DNA from: Corynebacterium haematomassiliense
GTDB taxonomy: Bacteria > Actinomycetota > Actinomycetes > Mycobacteriales > Mycobacteriaceae
Assembly (NCBI RefSeq): GCF_013978595.1
Contig: NZ_JACDTZ010000001.1
Coordinates: 682,001 to 746,000 of the forward strand
Length of the DNA: 64,000 nt
Direction: 5' to 3'
Each line of letters opens with the position of its first letter. Positions within the stretch are counted from its first letter, which is position 1. The notes beneath the pieces are model-generated. The model was not told the DNA's origin. It ran no database searches and saw only the letters and a list, made by a program, of their open reading frames with translations. A program made the translations under genes and the position numbers. Below, in pieces: positions 54,227 to 63,577 of the stretch.

Positions 54227-54325
54227 GAAATGCCATTATCACCCCTCCACTGATTTTTCCTGTGCCGGGGGTGCCTGGCGGGCAAAGTAGATAGCTCTCA
54301 GTGTGGCCTTGCTATTTTGAGCACC

Positions 54326-55051
54326 ATGGAAATCATTGTGCGCCCCACCGCCGAAGAAGTAGGCGTGTCCGCAGCCGACATCATCGAACCGTTCGTGCGA
54401 AGCGGCGCGACCCTCGGCCTGGCCACGGGTTCGACCCCGACCCCCACGTACATGGAGTTGATCCGCCGCCACCGCGAGGAAGGCTTGAGCTTCGCGCAGT
54501 GCGACGCGTTCCTCCTGGACGAGTACGTCGGCCTGGAACGCTCCGACGAGCAGTCTTACTACGCCACCATCCGCCGAGAATTCACCAGCCATGTCGACAT
54601 CGACGATGCAAAGGTGCAGTCTCTCGACGGCCTGTCGGCGGACACCGAGGCTGAAACCCGCAGCTACGAGCAGCGCATCGCAGCCGCCGGCGGCGTGGAC
54701 GTGCAAATCCTCGGTGTGGGCGCCAACGGCCATATCGCGTTCAACGAGCCGCCCAGCGCCCTTGATTCGCGCACGCGCGAAATCAACCTGCACCCCACCA
54801 CGGTGGCGGACAACGCCCGCTTCTTCGACAACGAGGACCAGGTGCCGCGCAAGGCCCTGACCCAGGGCGTGGGCACCATCATGGAGGCGCACACCATCGT
54901 GCTCATCGCCACCGGCCCGAACAAGGCCGACGCGGTCAAGGCGCTGGTGGAGGGACCGGTGTCCCCGGGCTGCCCGGCGTCGGTGCTGCAGAACCACCCG
55001 CGCACCACGGTCATCCTCGACGATGATGCCGCGGCGAAGCTCAACCGATAG
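54326..55051 (+). CDS. nagB: glucosamine-6-phosphate deaminase
   Basis: A 241-residue NagB converting glucosamine-6-phosphate to fructose-6-phosphate and ammonia. [11 protein letters not shown] binds phosphate, FLLDEYVGL holds the catalytic aspartate, and [13 protein letters not shown] has the catalytic His/Glu set. ATG 54326 is used; a TTG at 54317 is in frame, and no ribosome site is seen, so the mRNA may be leaderless. nagA and nagE are not adjacent. Convergent with hflX. Confidence 0.94.
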   Translation: MEIIVRPTAEEVGVSAADIIEPFVRSGATLGLATGSTPTPTYMELIRRHREEGLSFAQCDAFLLDEYVGLERSDEQSYYATIRREFTSHVDIDDAKVQSLDGLSADTEAETRSYEQRIAAAGGVDVQILGVGANGHIAFNEPPSALDSRTREINLHPTTVADNARFFDNEDQVPRKALTQGVGTIMEAHTIVLIATGPNKADAVKALVEGPVSPGCPASVLQNHPRTTVILDDDAAAKLNR

Positions 55052-56587
55052 CTAGCTGACTACGAACTCCGCGTACTGCTCGGCCAGGACGCGGGGCAAT
55101 CGGACGTCGATACGCGTGCCTGCCTCCTCGTATTCCTCCGAGCGCACCGTGCCCTCGTCGTGGACGCGGCTGACCACGTCGCCGCGGGTGTAGGGCACCA
55201 CCATGGTCACGTGCGCGTCAACGGAGTTGAGGTGCTGCTCGATGCGCGCCTCAAGCTCCTCAATCCCCTCGCCGGTCAGCGCGGAGACGAACACTGCCGT
55301 GCGGCCGGTTTTTTCAAACGCGTGGCGCAGCTCGGCCAGCACCAGCGGGTCGGCCTCGTCGATCTTGTTGACCACCACGATCTCCGGGGGCATTTCCTCG
55401 CCGGAATCGCGGGTGACCTCGGCGAGCACCTCGTTGACGGCCTCGATCTGCTTCAGCGGGAACGCATCCGAACCGTCCACGACGTGCAGCAAAAGGTCGG
55501 CGCCGGCGACCTCTTCAAGCGTGGACTTGAACGCCTCAACCAACTGCGTGGGCAGGTGGCGCACAAACCCGACAGTGTCGGTGAGCACCACGTTGCGCCC
55601 GTCCGCGAGCTTCGCCTTGCGTGTGGACGGGTCCAGGGTGGCAAACAGCGCGTCCTCCACCAGCACGCCGGCACCCGTCATCGCGTTGATCAGCGAGGAC
55701 TTGCCCGCGTTGGTGTAGCCGGCAATCGCGATCTTCGGGATGGTGGAGCGCTGGCGCTGCGCGCGCTTGACCTCGCGCGCCGTGGTCATGTCGCGCAGCT
55801 GGTGGCGCAGCTTCGCCATCTCGGTGCGCAGGCGGCGGCGGTCCGCCTCAATACGCGTCTCACCGGGGCCACGCAAGCCCACGCCGCCGTTGGAGCCGGC
55901 GCGGCCGCCAGCCTGGCGCGACAGGTTGCCGCCCCAACCGCGGGTGCGGCTGTACAGGTACTCCATCTGCGCGAGGCTCACCTGGGCTTTGCCCTCTTTG
56001 CTCTTCGCGTGCTGGGCGAAGATGTCCAAGATAAGCATGGTGCGGTCGATCACCTTGATCTTTAGCGCTTCCTCAAGCGCGATCATCTGCGACGGCGAGA
56101 GCTCGCCGTCGAAAATCACTGTATCCGCGCCGGTGGCCTGCACGATCTCGCGCAGCTCCGCCACCTTGCCTGAGCCGATGTAGGTGCCCGGGTCCGGCTT
56201 GTCGCGCTTCTGGTACAGCATGTCCAGCACGTCGGCGCCAGCAGTTTTCGCCAGCGCCGCCAGCTCCCACATGCTCGCCTCCATCTCCGCAGTGGTTCCC
56301 TCAGTCCACGCGCCGACGAGGAGCACTTCCTCCAGGCGGAGCTTGCGGTACTCAACCTCGTACCCGTCGGTCTGTTCTTCAGAGCGGAGTTCGGTGGCTC
56401 CGGTAACGCTGCGGAACGCGTTGCGGTCGGCGAGGTCCAGCGCACCGACCGTGGGTTCCGCACCGGGCTGTGGCTCGTTGTGGCGAAACGCCTGTCGCAG
56501 CAGCTCGTCGTGGGTGCGCTGCTCGGGCGTCAGTTCGTCTTCAAGCAAAAAGCGATCTTTCCTGTGTGTTGAATCTGTCACTGCCAT
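55052..56587 (-). CDS. hflX: ribosome-splitting GTPase HflX
   Basis: A 511-residue HflX. The N-terminal nucleotide-binding domain carries the family core DTVIFDGELSPSQ and a glycine-rich GGNLSRQAGGRAGSNGG segment. The GTPase domain follows with G1 GYTNAGKSSL, G3 DTVGF and G4 NKID. HflX dissociates stalled 70S ribosomes under stress. ATG 56587 is chosen; GTG six bases later is possible. Next to dapF and miaA as in mycobacteria. Confidence 0.95.
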   Translation of the reverse strand: MAVTDSTHRKDRFLLEDELTPEQRTHDELLRQAFRHNEPQPGAEPTVGALDLADRNAFRSVTGATELRSEEQTDGYEVEYRKLRLEEVLLVGAWTEGTTAEMEASMWELAALAKTAGADVLDMLYQKRDKPDPGTYIGSGKVAELREIVQATGADTVIFDGELSPSQMIALEEALKIKVIDRTMLILDIFAQHAKSKEGKAQVSLAQMEYLYSRTRGWGGNLSRQAGGRAGSNGGVGLRGPGETRIEADRRRLRTEMAKLRHQLRDMTTAREVKRAQRQRSTIPKIAIAGYTNAGKSSLINAMTGAGVLVEDALFATLDPSTRKAKLADGRNVVLTDTVGFVRHLPTQLVEAFKSTLEEVAGADLLLHVVDGSDAFPLKQIEAVNEVLAEVTRDSGEEMPPEIVVVNKIDEADPLVLAELRHAFEKTGRTAVFVSALTGEGIEELEARIEQHLNSVDAHVTMVVPYTRGDVVSRVHDEGTVRSEEYEEAGTRIDVRLPRVLAEQYAEFVVS

Positions 56588-56657
56588 ATCTACCCGATTA
56601 AACGCGGCAAGGCCCAGGATTCTTCCCGGTTGGGGCGATTGACTAGAATCTACGGCC

Positions 56658-57410
56658 ATGAGCACAGCAGTCAGCACCGATCTTTCCGCACTCGGCTTGA
56701 GCTTTAACAAGTGGCAGGACGCGGTCGAAGCCGCGATCGCCACCGACCGCCTCGCCGTCGTCGGCGAAGTCCGGGGAGGCCAGCTGATCCAGTACACCGA
56801 CCCGTCTGGCGCGCAGCTGAACATCCTGGCTGTGGAGCCGTTCGCCACCTTCGCGGGCTTCGAGTCGGTCACCCGCACTTATGCGCACATCACGCCGCTT
56901 AACGACGTCGTCGCGCTTGCCGATGTGGTCGACCCCCGCGGCAACGCCATGGCGTCGCTGACAGTGAACCTCGCGCAGGAGCCGCTGCTTGTGGACGATC
57001 CCGCGCTCGAGTGGCAGGAACTGTCCGTCACAGCCCTGGGCCTGGCGGTGGACCGCTACGAATCCACCGAGGCCTACCTGGCCCTGCACCCGGGCGCCGT
57101 TGTCGGCACCGTAGCTTCCCCCGGCGCCGAGGCCGTGGCAAGCGGCAGCGCCACCACCCCGGATGCGAGCGCCGAGTTTTCGGCCCGCGTGCTAGAGGCG
57201 GAGTACCGCACCTCCGCGCTGACCGGCCAGCGCTTCATCCACGTCTCCGTCGATGCGGCGTTCCCGTTCGACGTGTGCCTGCCCGACGGCGAGCTGCCCG
57301 CACGCGATTCCGTGATCGCGGGCACCGCCGTGATGGCCGGCTCCATTCCGACGCCTTCCGGCAGCGGCTGCGGGGGCTGCGGCGGATCCTGCGGGTGCGG
57401 CGGCCACTAG
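56658..57410 (+). CDS. conserved protein of unknown function with Gly/Cys-rich tail
   Basis: A 250-residue cytoplasmic-looking protein with no recognised domain. Residues 1-235 form a mixed alpha/beta part; the last fifteen residues are SGCGGCGGSCGCGGH, with four cysteines and a final histidine. Such a tail could bind Zn, Cu or Fe-S or serve as a thiol anchor. It is divergent from hflX (70 bases) and followed 19 bases later by a two-TM protein. Judged a real gene from its codon use and placement. Confidence 0.7.
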   Translation: MSTAVSTDLSALGLSFNKWQDAVEAAIATDRLAVVGEVRGGQLIQYTDPSGAQLNILAVEPFATFAGFESVTRTYAHITPLNDVVALADVVDPRGNAMASLTVNLAQEPLLVDDPALEWQELSVTALGLAVDRYESTEAYLALHPGAVVGTVASPGAEAVASGSATTPDASAEFSARVLEAEYRTSALTGQRFIHVSVDAAFPFDVCLPDGELPARDSVIAGTAVMAGSIPTPSGSGCGGCGGSCGCGGH

Positions 57411-57429
57411 CCGTTACAGGGGCTTCCCG

Positions 57430-57945
57430 ATGAGCTCACCGAACAGGGATCTCTCAAGAGCGCTGATCGGCGCACTCGTGCTCGCTGCCGTTGTGCTGCT
57501 GGTGTTCACGCTCAAACTGCCGGGTCTAATGCTGTCGGCTCTGCTGATCATCGGGGCAATCTTGCTCGTGCGACGCGTGCAGATTGACCCGGAGGTGCTG
57601 GCGATCCGATCGTCGCTGCAGTATGCGCGCGACGACATCGCCGAGGTGCTCGACGCCTACGAGCTGCTGCAGCACGGTGCGTCCGCTTCCGACATCGCGG
57701 ACCGCACGTTGCACTACCCTGCCCTGGCCAACCCGGATAACTCGGTGCCGCAAGTCAACGAGTTTCTCCTGCGGGCTTCTTCAGCCCGCCGCTTTTTGGA
57801 GCGCATCGACGGCTACCTGGAGTCCACCTCCACCGACAAGGCGCAGTTGGAGCGCATCCTGACTGTCGCCGACGAGCGCGCCTTCGAACTGCAGGAGGCC
57901 TGGGACGACGCACGCCGGGCCGCGAAAGACATCGGCCCGGCGTAG
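57430..57945 (+). CDS. small membrane protein of unknown function
   Basis: A 171-residue protein with two TM helices near the N-terminus (about 10-28 and 30-47) and a long helical cytoplasmic domain rich in Asp, Glu and Arg. No family is recognised beyond likely conservation in corynebacteria. Start ATG 19 bases after the Cys-tailed gene, so they probably share a transcript. Convergent with dapF. Confidence 0.7.
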   Translation: MSSPNRDLSRALIGALVLAAVVLLVFTLKLPGLMLSALLIIGAILLVRRVQIDPEVLAIRSSLQYARDDIAEVLDAYELLQHGASASDIADRTLHYPALANPDNSVPQVNEFLLRASSARRFLERIDGYLESTSTDKAQLERILTVADERAFELQEAWDDARRAAKDIGPA

Positions 57946-57954
57946 GTCTTCGGC

Positions 57955-58764
57955 TTACAGCTCGTCCGCCAGCTCCCCGCGGAACACGATCGTGGACGGG
58001 CCGGTCATCGTGGCCTCGCCGCCGTCAAGCACGACCTCAACGGCCCCGCCCGGGACGTTGACGATCACGGAGCCGTTTTCGATGCCCGCGTCCGCAAGAG
58101 CCGCCTGCGCGGCGGCGACGGTACCGGTGCCGCAGGAGCGGGTCTCGCCCACGCCGCGCTCCCACACGCGCATGTGCACGCCTCCCTGATCCAGCTCCGT
58201 GAGCACCTCCACGTTCACCCCCTTGGGGAAGAACTCTGGGTCGAACTCCGGAGCCGTAAACTCCATGTCCGCAAGATCCGAAGAAGTCATACCCGGGATC
58301 ACGCACGCCAAGTGCGGGTTGCCCACGTCCACGCCGATGCCGGCGAACTGGGCCTCCCCCATGGACGCGGTGGAGACGCCGGTGACCTCAACGCGGCCCA
58401 TGCCCACAGACACAATCGCATCGGCACAGTCGGCAGAGATCACCCGGATGTGCTTGACGCCGGCGCGGGTATCCACGTCGAACTCGGTGGCGTCCTCCAG
58501 CCCCTCGGCCACCAGCACGTGGGCGAACGCGCGGATGCCGTTGCCGCACATCTCCGCGACGGTGCCGTCGGCGTTGCGGTAGTCCATGAACCACATGCCG
58601 TCTGTTCCCCCGCGGCGCACCACGCGCAGCAACCCGTCTCCGCCGACGCCGGCGCGACGGTCGCAGAGGAAGGCGACCTGCTCCGGGGTCACGTCGAGGG
58701 TGTCCTCAACGTCGATGAGGACGACGAAGTCGTTTTCGGTGGCGTGCGCTTTGATAAATTTCAC
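57955..58764 (-). CDS. dapF: diaminopimelate epimerase
   Basis: A 269-residue DapF that converts LL- to meso-diaminopimelate for lysine and the peptidoglycan cross-link. The two catalytic cysteines are in [10 protein letters not shown] (Cys73) and [13 protein letters not shown] 58764 is chosen because homology begins at [12 protein letters not shown] and it overlaps the miaA stop (GTGA), indicating coupling. Confidence 0.97.
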   Translation of the reverse strand: MKFIKAHATENDFVVLIDVEDTLDVTPEQVAFLCDRRAGVGGDGLLRVVRRGGTDGMWFMDYRNADGTVAEMCGNGIRAFAHVLVAEGLEDATEFDVDTRAGVKHIRVISADCADAIVSVGMGRVEVTGVSTASMGEAQFAGIGVDVGNPHLACVIPGMTSSDLADMEFTAPEFDPEFFPKGVNVEVLTELDQGGVHMRVWERGVGETRSCGTGTVAAAQAALADAGIENGSVIVNVPGGAVEVVLDGGEATMTGPSTIVFRGELADEL

Positions 58765-59660
58765 GCCAGCGAGTCTAACGCGGCGCCCACAACGTCCGCG
58801 CCGGCCGCGTCCAGCCACACGGTTCGCGGGTCGCGGTTAAACCAGGAGCGCTGGCGGCGCACGTACCGGCGCGTGCCGGTGATCGTCTGCGCCACGGCCT
58901 CGTCTTCGGTGAGCTCGCCGTCGAGCATCGCCAGCACCTGCGCGTAGCCGATCGCGCGGCCGGCGGTGGATTCTCGCACGAGGCCGGCGTCCACCAGGCC
59001 ACGTGTTTCGTCGATAAGCCCCTGCTCAAACATCATGCGCGTGCGCAGCTCGATGCGCGGGTTCAACCACTCGGCGTTCGTGCGCAGCCCCAGGATGCGC
59101 GTGCCCCAGCGGGGTGCTGCGTTCTTCGGCGGCTGCGACGCCTGGAACGGTTTGCCGGTCAGCTCGATAACCTCGAGGGCGCGCACGGTGCGGCGCGGGT
59201 CCTTGTCCTCGATGGTGCGGGCGGCAGCCGGGTCCACCTCGGCCAGCTCCGCGTGCAGCGCGTCCACGCCGATCTCGGCCAAGCGTTCCTCGTACTTCGC
59301 GCGCACGGTGGGGTCGGTGGGCGGGAACGACCAGGCGTCGATAAGCGATTGCACGTACAGCATCGAACCGCCCACCAGCACCGGCATCTTGCCGCGCGAC
59401 ATGATTTCTTCCACCGTCGCCACCGCGAGCGACTGGTACTCAGCCACCGAGGCGGTGCGCGTGACCTCCCAGATGTCCAGCAGGTGGTGCGGGATGCCCT
59501 CGCGCTCCTCCACGGGAAGCTTCGCGGTGCCGATGTCCATGCCTTTGTACAGCTGCATGGAGTCCACGTTGACCACTTCGCCGTCGAACTCGTGCGCCAG
59601 CGCGATGCCTAGCGCGGACTTGCCGCTGGCGGTCGGGCCCACTACTGCGATCGGTTTCAT
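58761..59660 (-). CDS. miaA: tRNA dimethylallyltransferase
   Basis: A 299-residue MiaA that prenylates A37 of tRNAs reading UNN codons; MiaB, at the right edge, then methylthiolates the same base. P-loop [35 protein letters not shown] and [11 protein letters not shown] are present. ATG 59660 overlaps the stop of the upstream gene (ATGA). Overlap with dapF follows. Confidence 0.97.
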   Translation of the reverse strand: MKPIAVVGPTASGKSALGIALAHEFDGEVVNVDSMQLYKGMDIGTAKLPVEEREGIPHHLLDIWEVTRTASVAEYQSLAVATVEEIMSRGKMPVLVGGSMLYVQSLIDAWSFPPTDPTVRAKYEERLAEIGVDALHAELAEVDPAAARTIEDKDPRRTVRALEVIELTGKPFQASQPPKNAAPRWGTRILGLRTNAEWLNPRIELRTRMMFEQGLIDETRGLVDAGLVRESTAGRAIGYAQVLAMLDGELTEDEAVAQTITGTRRYVRRQRSWFNRDPRTVWLDAAGADVVGAALDSLA

Positions 59661-60223
59661 ACGCTCCACTCCGCTACGTAGCGCCCCACGCCCAGGGTGT
59701 CGTCGTGGTCCAGCAATGTCGCCTTATGTGGCCGCAGCGCCGCCAGTTCGTGCCACAACGCGGGTTCGAGCAATTGCTTATCGACGACCTCCGGTTGCCC
59801 ACCGTCCAGCCACCCGCACAGACGCCGGTGGTACTCCGGCGCGCCGTCGACCAGCGCGAGCGGGGCTCGCGGTGTCAGCCCGGCCGGGCCGTCTAGCACC
59901 ACCACGGTCACCACGTCCGGGTCGGGGGTGCCGATCTCCCCGCGGACCTCGCGTACCTCCGGGTCCCCCAGTGCGAACCGTGCGACCAGCTCGCCCAGGT
60001 GGTTGCCCGCGCGCACGGTGATCTCCGGCCCACCCCAGGCGGTGAAGGACCCAGTGTGGGCGGTGTACCAGCGCTCATCCTGCGAGCAGACAATGTCGAT
60101 GGCCCTGCCACCGGCGGTTTCTGCGAGCGCGCGGACGGCCTGTAGGAGGCGTTGCGAAGCGGCGTCGCTAGGCGAAAGCGCGAGTGCCGGCGATCCCGGC
60201 ACGATCCAGAGGTTGGGTCTCAC
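59657..60223 (-). CDS. class III extradiol dioxygenase subunit B-like protein (Rv2728c-like)
   Basis: A 188-residue protein corresponding by place to Rv2728c. It has a short-chain fold hint ([16 protein letters not shown]), a Gly-rich loop ([12 protein letters not shown]) and a run of His/Leu pairs near the end, but the metal-binding histidines of true extradiol enzymes are not evident, so catalysis is doubtful. GTG 60223 is used for AGGG upstream; GTG 60229 is possible. It overlaps miaA by four bases. Confidence 0.72.
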   Translation of the reverse strand: MRPNLWIVPGSPALALSPSDAASQRLLQAVRALAETAGGRAIDIVCSQDERWYTAHTGSFTAWGGPEITVRAGNHLGELVARFALGDPEVREVRGEIGTPDPDVVTVVVLDGPAGLTPRAPLALVDGAPEYHRRLCGWLDGGQPEVVDKQLLEPALWHELAALRPHKATLLDHDDTLGVGRYVAEWSV

Positions 60224-60359
60224 GCGCACAACCCTACCCAGCGCCCCGTTTGCTCCCCGCAGGGCGTGAAGTGCCGGTAATATCGCACGCATTGCGCAAG
60301 GCAGCCGCGACGCGCGGCACAGTGCGGCCAGGTCAAAGGCCGCGGAAAGGATGTCCACC

Positions 60360-61712
60360 ATGACCGATTCGAACTCCACTCCGACCCCGGGCACCAAGGC
60401 GCCGTCGCCGGCAGCGATGGCGAAGAAGCCAGGGCCGCGCCCAGGGGCAGCGGCAAAGACCGTCACCCCGGCTCCCCTGCCGGCGCGCGAGCCGTCGGAC
60501 CCGTCCAAGTTCGGTCGCGTTGACGACGAGGGCAACGTCTTTCTCACACGCGGCGGCGAGGAGCGTCAGATCGGCTCCTGGCAGGCGGGCACGCCCGCAG
60601 AAGGCCTGGCACACTACGGCCAGCGCTACGACGACCTGGTCACCGAGGTGGAGCTCATCGAGACGCGCCTGCGCGCCCACCCTGAGGACGCTGATGCGCT
60701 GCGCAAGTCCGCAGAGGCACTCAAGGCATCGCTTGCGGACGCGGCCGTGATCGGCGACATCGACGCCGTGGAGGCGCGTCTGGACAAGGCGATCGACGCT
60801 ACCGATACCGCGCGCGAGAAGGCGAAGGAGCAGAAGGCGCAGCGCCGTCAACAAGCAATTGCCCTCAAGGAAGCGCTGGCTGCTGAGGCCGAGGACCTGG
60901 CGGAAAACTCCACGGAGTGGAAGGCCGCGGGCGACCGCATCCGCGCGATCTTGGAGGAGTGGCGCGGTATCCGCGGCATCGACCGCGCAACCGACGACGA
61001 GCTGTGGAAGCGCTACTCGCGCGCCCGCGACAGCTTCAACCGCCGCCGTGGCTCCCACTTCGCCGAGCTGGACCGCAACCGCGCGCAGGCTAGGAAGACC
61101 AAGGAAGAGCTGGTCGAGCGCGCCGAGGCGCTGAAGGACTCCACCGACTGGGGCCACACCGCCCGCGCCTACCGCGACCTGATGACGGAGTGGAAGGCCG
61201 CCGGCCGCGCCCCGCGCGAGGTGGACGACAAGCTGTGGGAGCGCTTCCGCGCGGCCCAGGACCACTTCTTCGAGGCCCGCAACGCCGTCAACGCAGAGCG
61301 CGACCGCGAATTCGAGGCCAACGCCGAGGCGAAGGACGCGCTGATTTCCGAGTACGACTCGCTGATCGACCCCGCAAAGGGCCTCGGCGCGGCGAAGGCG
61401 AAGCTGCGCGAGCTGCAGGACAAGTGGGACGAGATCGGCTTTGTCCCGCGCGGGCGCGTGCGCGAGTTCGAGGACAAGATCGGCCGCATCGAGCAGCGCG
61501 TGTCCGAGGCGGAGGATTCCCGCTGGCGCAAGACCGACCCGGCGCAGCAGGACAAGGTCAACCAGTTCCAGGTCAAGGCCGACGACTTTATCAAGCAGGC
61601 CGAGGCCGCCGAGGCCAAGGGCGACGCCACTAAGGCCGCTTCCCTGCGCGAGCAGGCGAAGCAGTGGCAGGAGTTCGCCGACGTCGCCGCCAAGGCCGTC
61701 AACGAGGGCTAG
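60360..61712 (+). CDS. DUF349 repeat protein
   Basis: A 450-residue, highly charged helical protein with a Pro/Ala-rich start and four or so DUF349 units (about 77 residues each), recognised by recurring W-K-AAG-R and DELWKRY/DKLWERF phrases. Matches Rv2731. Function is unknown; RNA or ribosome association has been suggested for distant relatives. ATG 60360 has GGAAAGG nine bases upstream; the ATG at 60351 is too close to it. Confidence 0.88.
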   Translation: MTDSNSTPTPGTKAPSPAAMAKKPGPRPGAAAKTVTPAPLPAREPSDPSKFGRVDDEGNVFLTRGGEERQIGSWQAGTPAEGLAHYGQRYDDLVTEVELIETRLRAHPEDADALRKSAEALKASLADAAVIGDIDAVEARLDKAIDATDTAREKAKEQKAQRRQQAIALKEALAAEAEDLAENSTEWKAAGDRIRAILEEWRGIRGIDRATDDELWKRYSRARDSFNRRRGSHFAELDRNRAQARKTKEELVERAEALKDSTDWGHTARAYRDLMTEWKAAGRAPREVDDKLWERFRAAQDHFFEARNAVNAERDREFEANAEAKDALISEYDSLIDPAKGLGAAKAKLRELQDKWDEIGFVPRGRVREFEDKIGRIEQRVSEAEDSRWRKTDPAQQDKVNQFQVKADDFIKQAEAAEAKGDATKAASLREQAKQWQEFADVAAKAVNEG

Positions 61713-61725
61713 TAAGTTAGCGCGA

Positions 61726-62805
61726 GTGCTCCACCCCCACCTTTTCGCCCCCCGACCCGACCACGGCGATGATGCCGAGGCCGTGGTCGGGGGCTACGCC
61801 TTTTCCGCCACGTTGGCCATCCAGGACATCACGGGTCTTGCCACCTCCGGCGTGTCCGCGGCCCACATTGCCAAGCGCCTCGAGCCCTCCGCCGAGTCCG
61901 AGGCCATGCTGTTCGGCTTAGTTTCAACGCAGCACCTGCGGCCGGTCACCGACCTGGGTTACCCGGAGCTGTTCGCCGAAGACCTCGACTTCCTCGACGC
62001 CTGGCTGTTCGTCTCCCTGCCCCTACTGGAGGACCGCGGGGTGATCGAGGCGAACTTCACCTTCGACTCCGAGCTCGCGCCCCTTCCGGGCGAGCCCATC
62101 CCCGACGCGCCGTGGGAAAGCGCGCTGAAGCTTCTCGACGACCTATCGGCCCGCCTTTCCCGCCACACCCGTCAACTGTGGGTGACCCACGCCCTCGAGG
62201 CCGATGAGCCGCCGCACGTACGGGGCTACGGCTACCAGGCAGCGTTCCGGGAGGACCAGGGCACGTTTTCCGTCTCCGCGATTGAGGGGTTGCCTGATGC
62301 TGCGGATGCCGAGTTCGCGGTGGTCCAGGGCCCCGGCTTCTCAGCGCGGCGAAACGCTGCGCCTGGCGAACTGGAGCAGTTCTCCCGTTTGCTCACCTCG
62401 GCCTCGCGCGACTACCCCCGCGGCGAGCTGGTCATGGACACCATCGAGTGGGACCTCGCCCGCATTCAGGACGCCGGTGCCAGGTTGCAGGACCGTGGCG
62501 GCTCCCAGCTCACTGGCCTGGCATATGTCAACGACGAGTGCGTCGGTCTTTGCGAGGTTGTCCGGTACTTTTCGGACGACCCGAAAGTTTGCGAACTCGG
62601 TTTGATCTACCTGCTTCCCGAGCACCGCGGCCGCGGCATCGGCTCCGCACTGCTGCGCGCGTCGCTCACGCGCGCCAAAGAGACCTGGGAGGACCTGGAG
62701 ACGGTCTACTGCTCCTACCCCGCCGACTCCCCCGCGGCGAACGCGATCATGAGGGGCCTTGACGCGGAGGTGGTTTCCTCCACCACCGCGTGGCAGAAAC
62801 CGTAG
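61726..62805 (+). CDS. GNAT-family N-acetyltransferase
   Basis: A 359-residue two-part protein with a degenerate N-terminal GNAT-like half and a C-terminal acetyltransferase with the acetyl-CoA loop YLLPEHRGRGIGSALL (about 293-308). The substrate is unknown. GTG start 13 bases after the DUF349 gene; TAAGTT just upstream could be a -10 for a leaderless mRNA. The ~90-bp intergenic element lies immediately downstream. Confidence 0.8.
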   Translation: MLHPHLFAPRPDHGDDAEAVVGGYAFSATLAIQDITGLATSGVSAAHIAKRLEPSAESEAMLFGLVSTQHLRPVTDLGYPELFAEDLDFLDAWLFVSLPLLEDRGVIEANFTFDSELAPLPGEPIPDAPWESALKLLDDLSARLSRHTRQLWVTHALEADEPPHVRGYGYQAAFREDQGTFSVSAIEGLPDAADAEFAVVQGPGFSARRNAAPGELEQFSRLLTSASRDYPRGELVMDTIEWDLARIQDAGARLQDRGGSQLTGLAYVNDECVGLCEVVRYFSDDPKVCELGLIYLLPEHRGRGIGSALLRASLTRAKETWEDLETVYCSYPADSPAANAIMRGLDAEVVSSTTAWQKP

Positions 62806-62821
62806 GCAGTGCGCTCCTTGT

Positions 62822-62910
62822 AAATGCCGATATCGGCGTTTACAAGGTGAGCCGCCACAAAAGCCCAGGTCGCGGGTCGGCGGTCGCGCTACATGCCGAT
62901 ATCGGCTTTT
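62822..62910. repeat. ~90-bp palindromic intergenic element, copy B
   Basis: Bounded by 16-bp inverted repeats (AAATGCCGATATCGGC and AAAAGCCGATATCGGC, one mismatch) with the core AAAAGCCCAGGTCGCG at 62859-62874. Spacings equal those of copy A (37 and 36 bases from the ends). It lies between the GNAT gene and the convergent membrane-protein gene. Confidence 0.7.
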
Positions 62911-62945
62911 GCGGGCTGGGGACCGGCGGCGCGGGGTTGTACCTG

Positions 62946-63560
62946 TTAGTCCAACGTCTTGCGGTGTCGCTCTGCTGCGCGGGCACGGCGGTCGTCGATA
63001 AGCAAAGGGTTCTCCTGCTCCCTCGTCGCGGCGCGCTGCGCGAGTGCAACCTCATCCTTGCCTTGCGCCTCGGCGCGCTGCTTAGCGACGGCCGCCTGCT
63101 CCTCGTTGCGCGACAGGATCAGCGGGAAGACCGTGAACACCACGATCACCACCGCGAGCAGGACCAGGTAGTAGCCGGGGCCACGGCTGATACCGGAGGC
63201 GTTGGAGTTGCGCAGCCACATGCCGAGCACGGAGTAGACCAGCGAGACGGTTGTGACCATCCACGCGGGAACCGCGAGTGCGAAGCGCTGCGTGGCAACT
63301 GCGAGCGTGGTCAGGACACCGACGCCGATGAGCGAGATCCACGCGAAGATGTACTCCGTGACCGCGGTCTGGGCGTCCTTCGCCGCGTCAGTGGCAGCGA
63401 GCACCTGCCATAGCGACGCCCCGCCGACGAACGGTAGGAACAGCGCCACCACGTAGATGGCCACCGCGGCGGCGAGCACCCAGCGTTTTGCGCCCATGTC
63501 CACGGTGGATGCGGCTTTCTTCTCCGCGCGGGCAAGGGATTCGGTGTTGGGCTGCGTCAT
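62946..63560 (-). CDS. conserved membrane protein (Rv2732c-like)
   Basis: A 204-residue protein with four TM helices (about 27-45, 67-90, 98-113, 130-150) and a charged coiled-coil-like tail rich in Glu, Gln and Arg. It follows miaB, as Rv2732c follows miaB in mycobacteria. Function unknown. ATG 63560 is used; a TTG three codons earlier is less likely. Confidence 0.82.
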   Translation of the reverse strand: MTQPNTESLARAEKKAASTVDMGAKRWVLAAAVAIYVVALFLPFVGGASLWQVLAATDAAKDAQTAVTEYIFAWISLIGVGVLTTLAVATQRFALAVPAWMVTTVSLVYSVLGMWLRNSNASGISRGPGYYLVLLAVVIVVFTVFPLILSRNEEQAAVAKQRAEAQGKDEVALAQRAATREQENPLLIDDRRARAAERHRKTLD

Positions 63561-63577
63561 GTCGCCCAACTGTAGCC

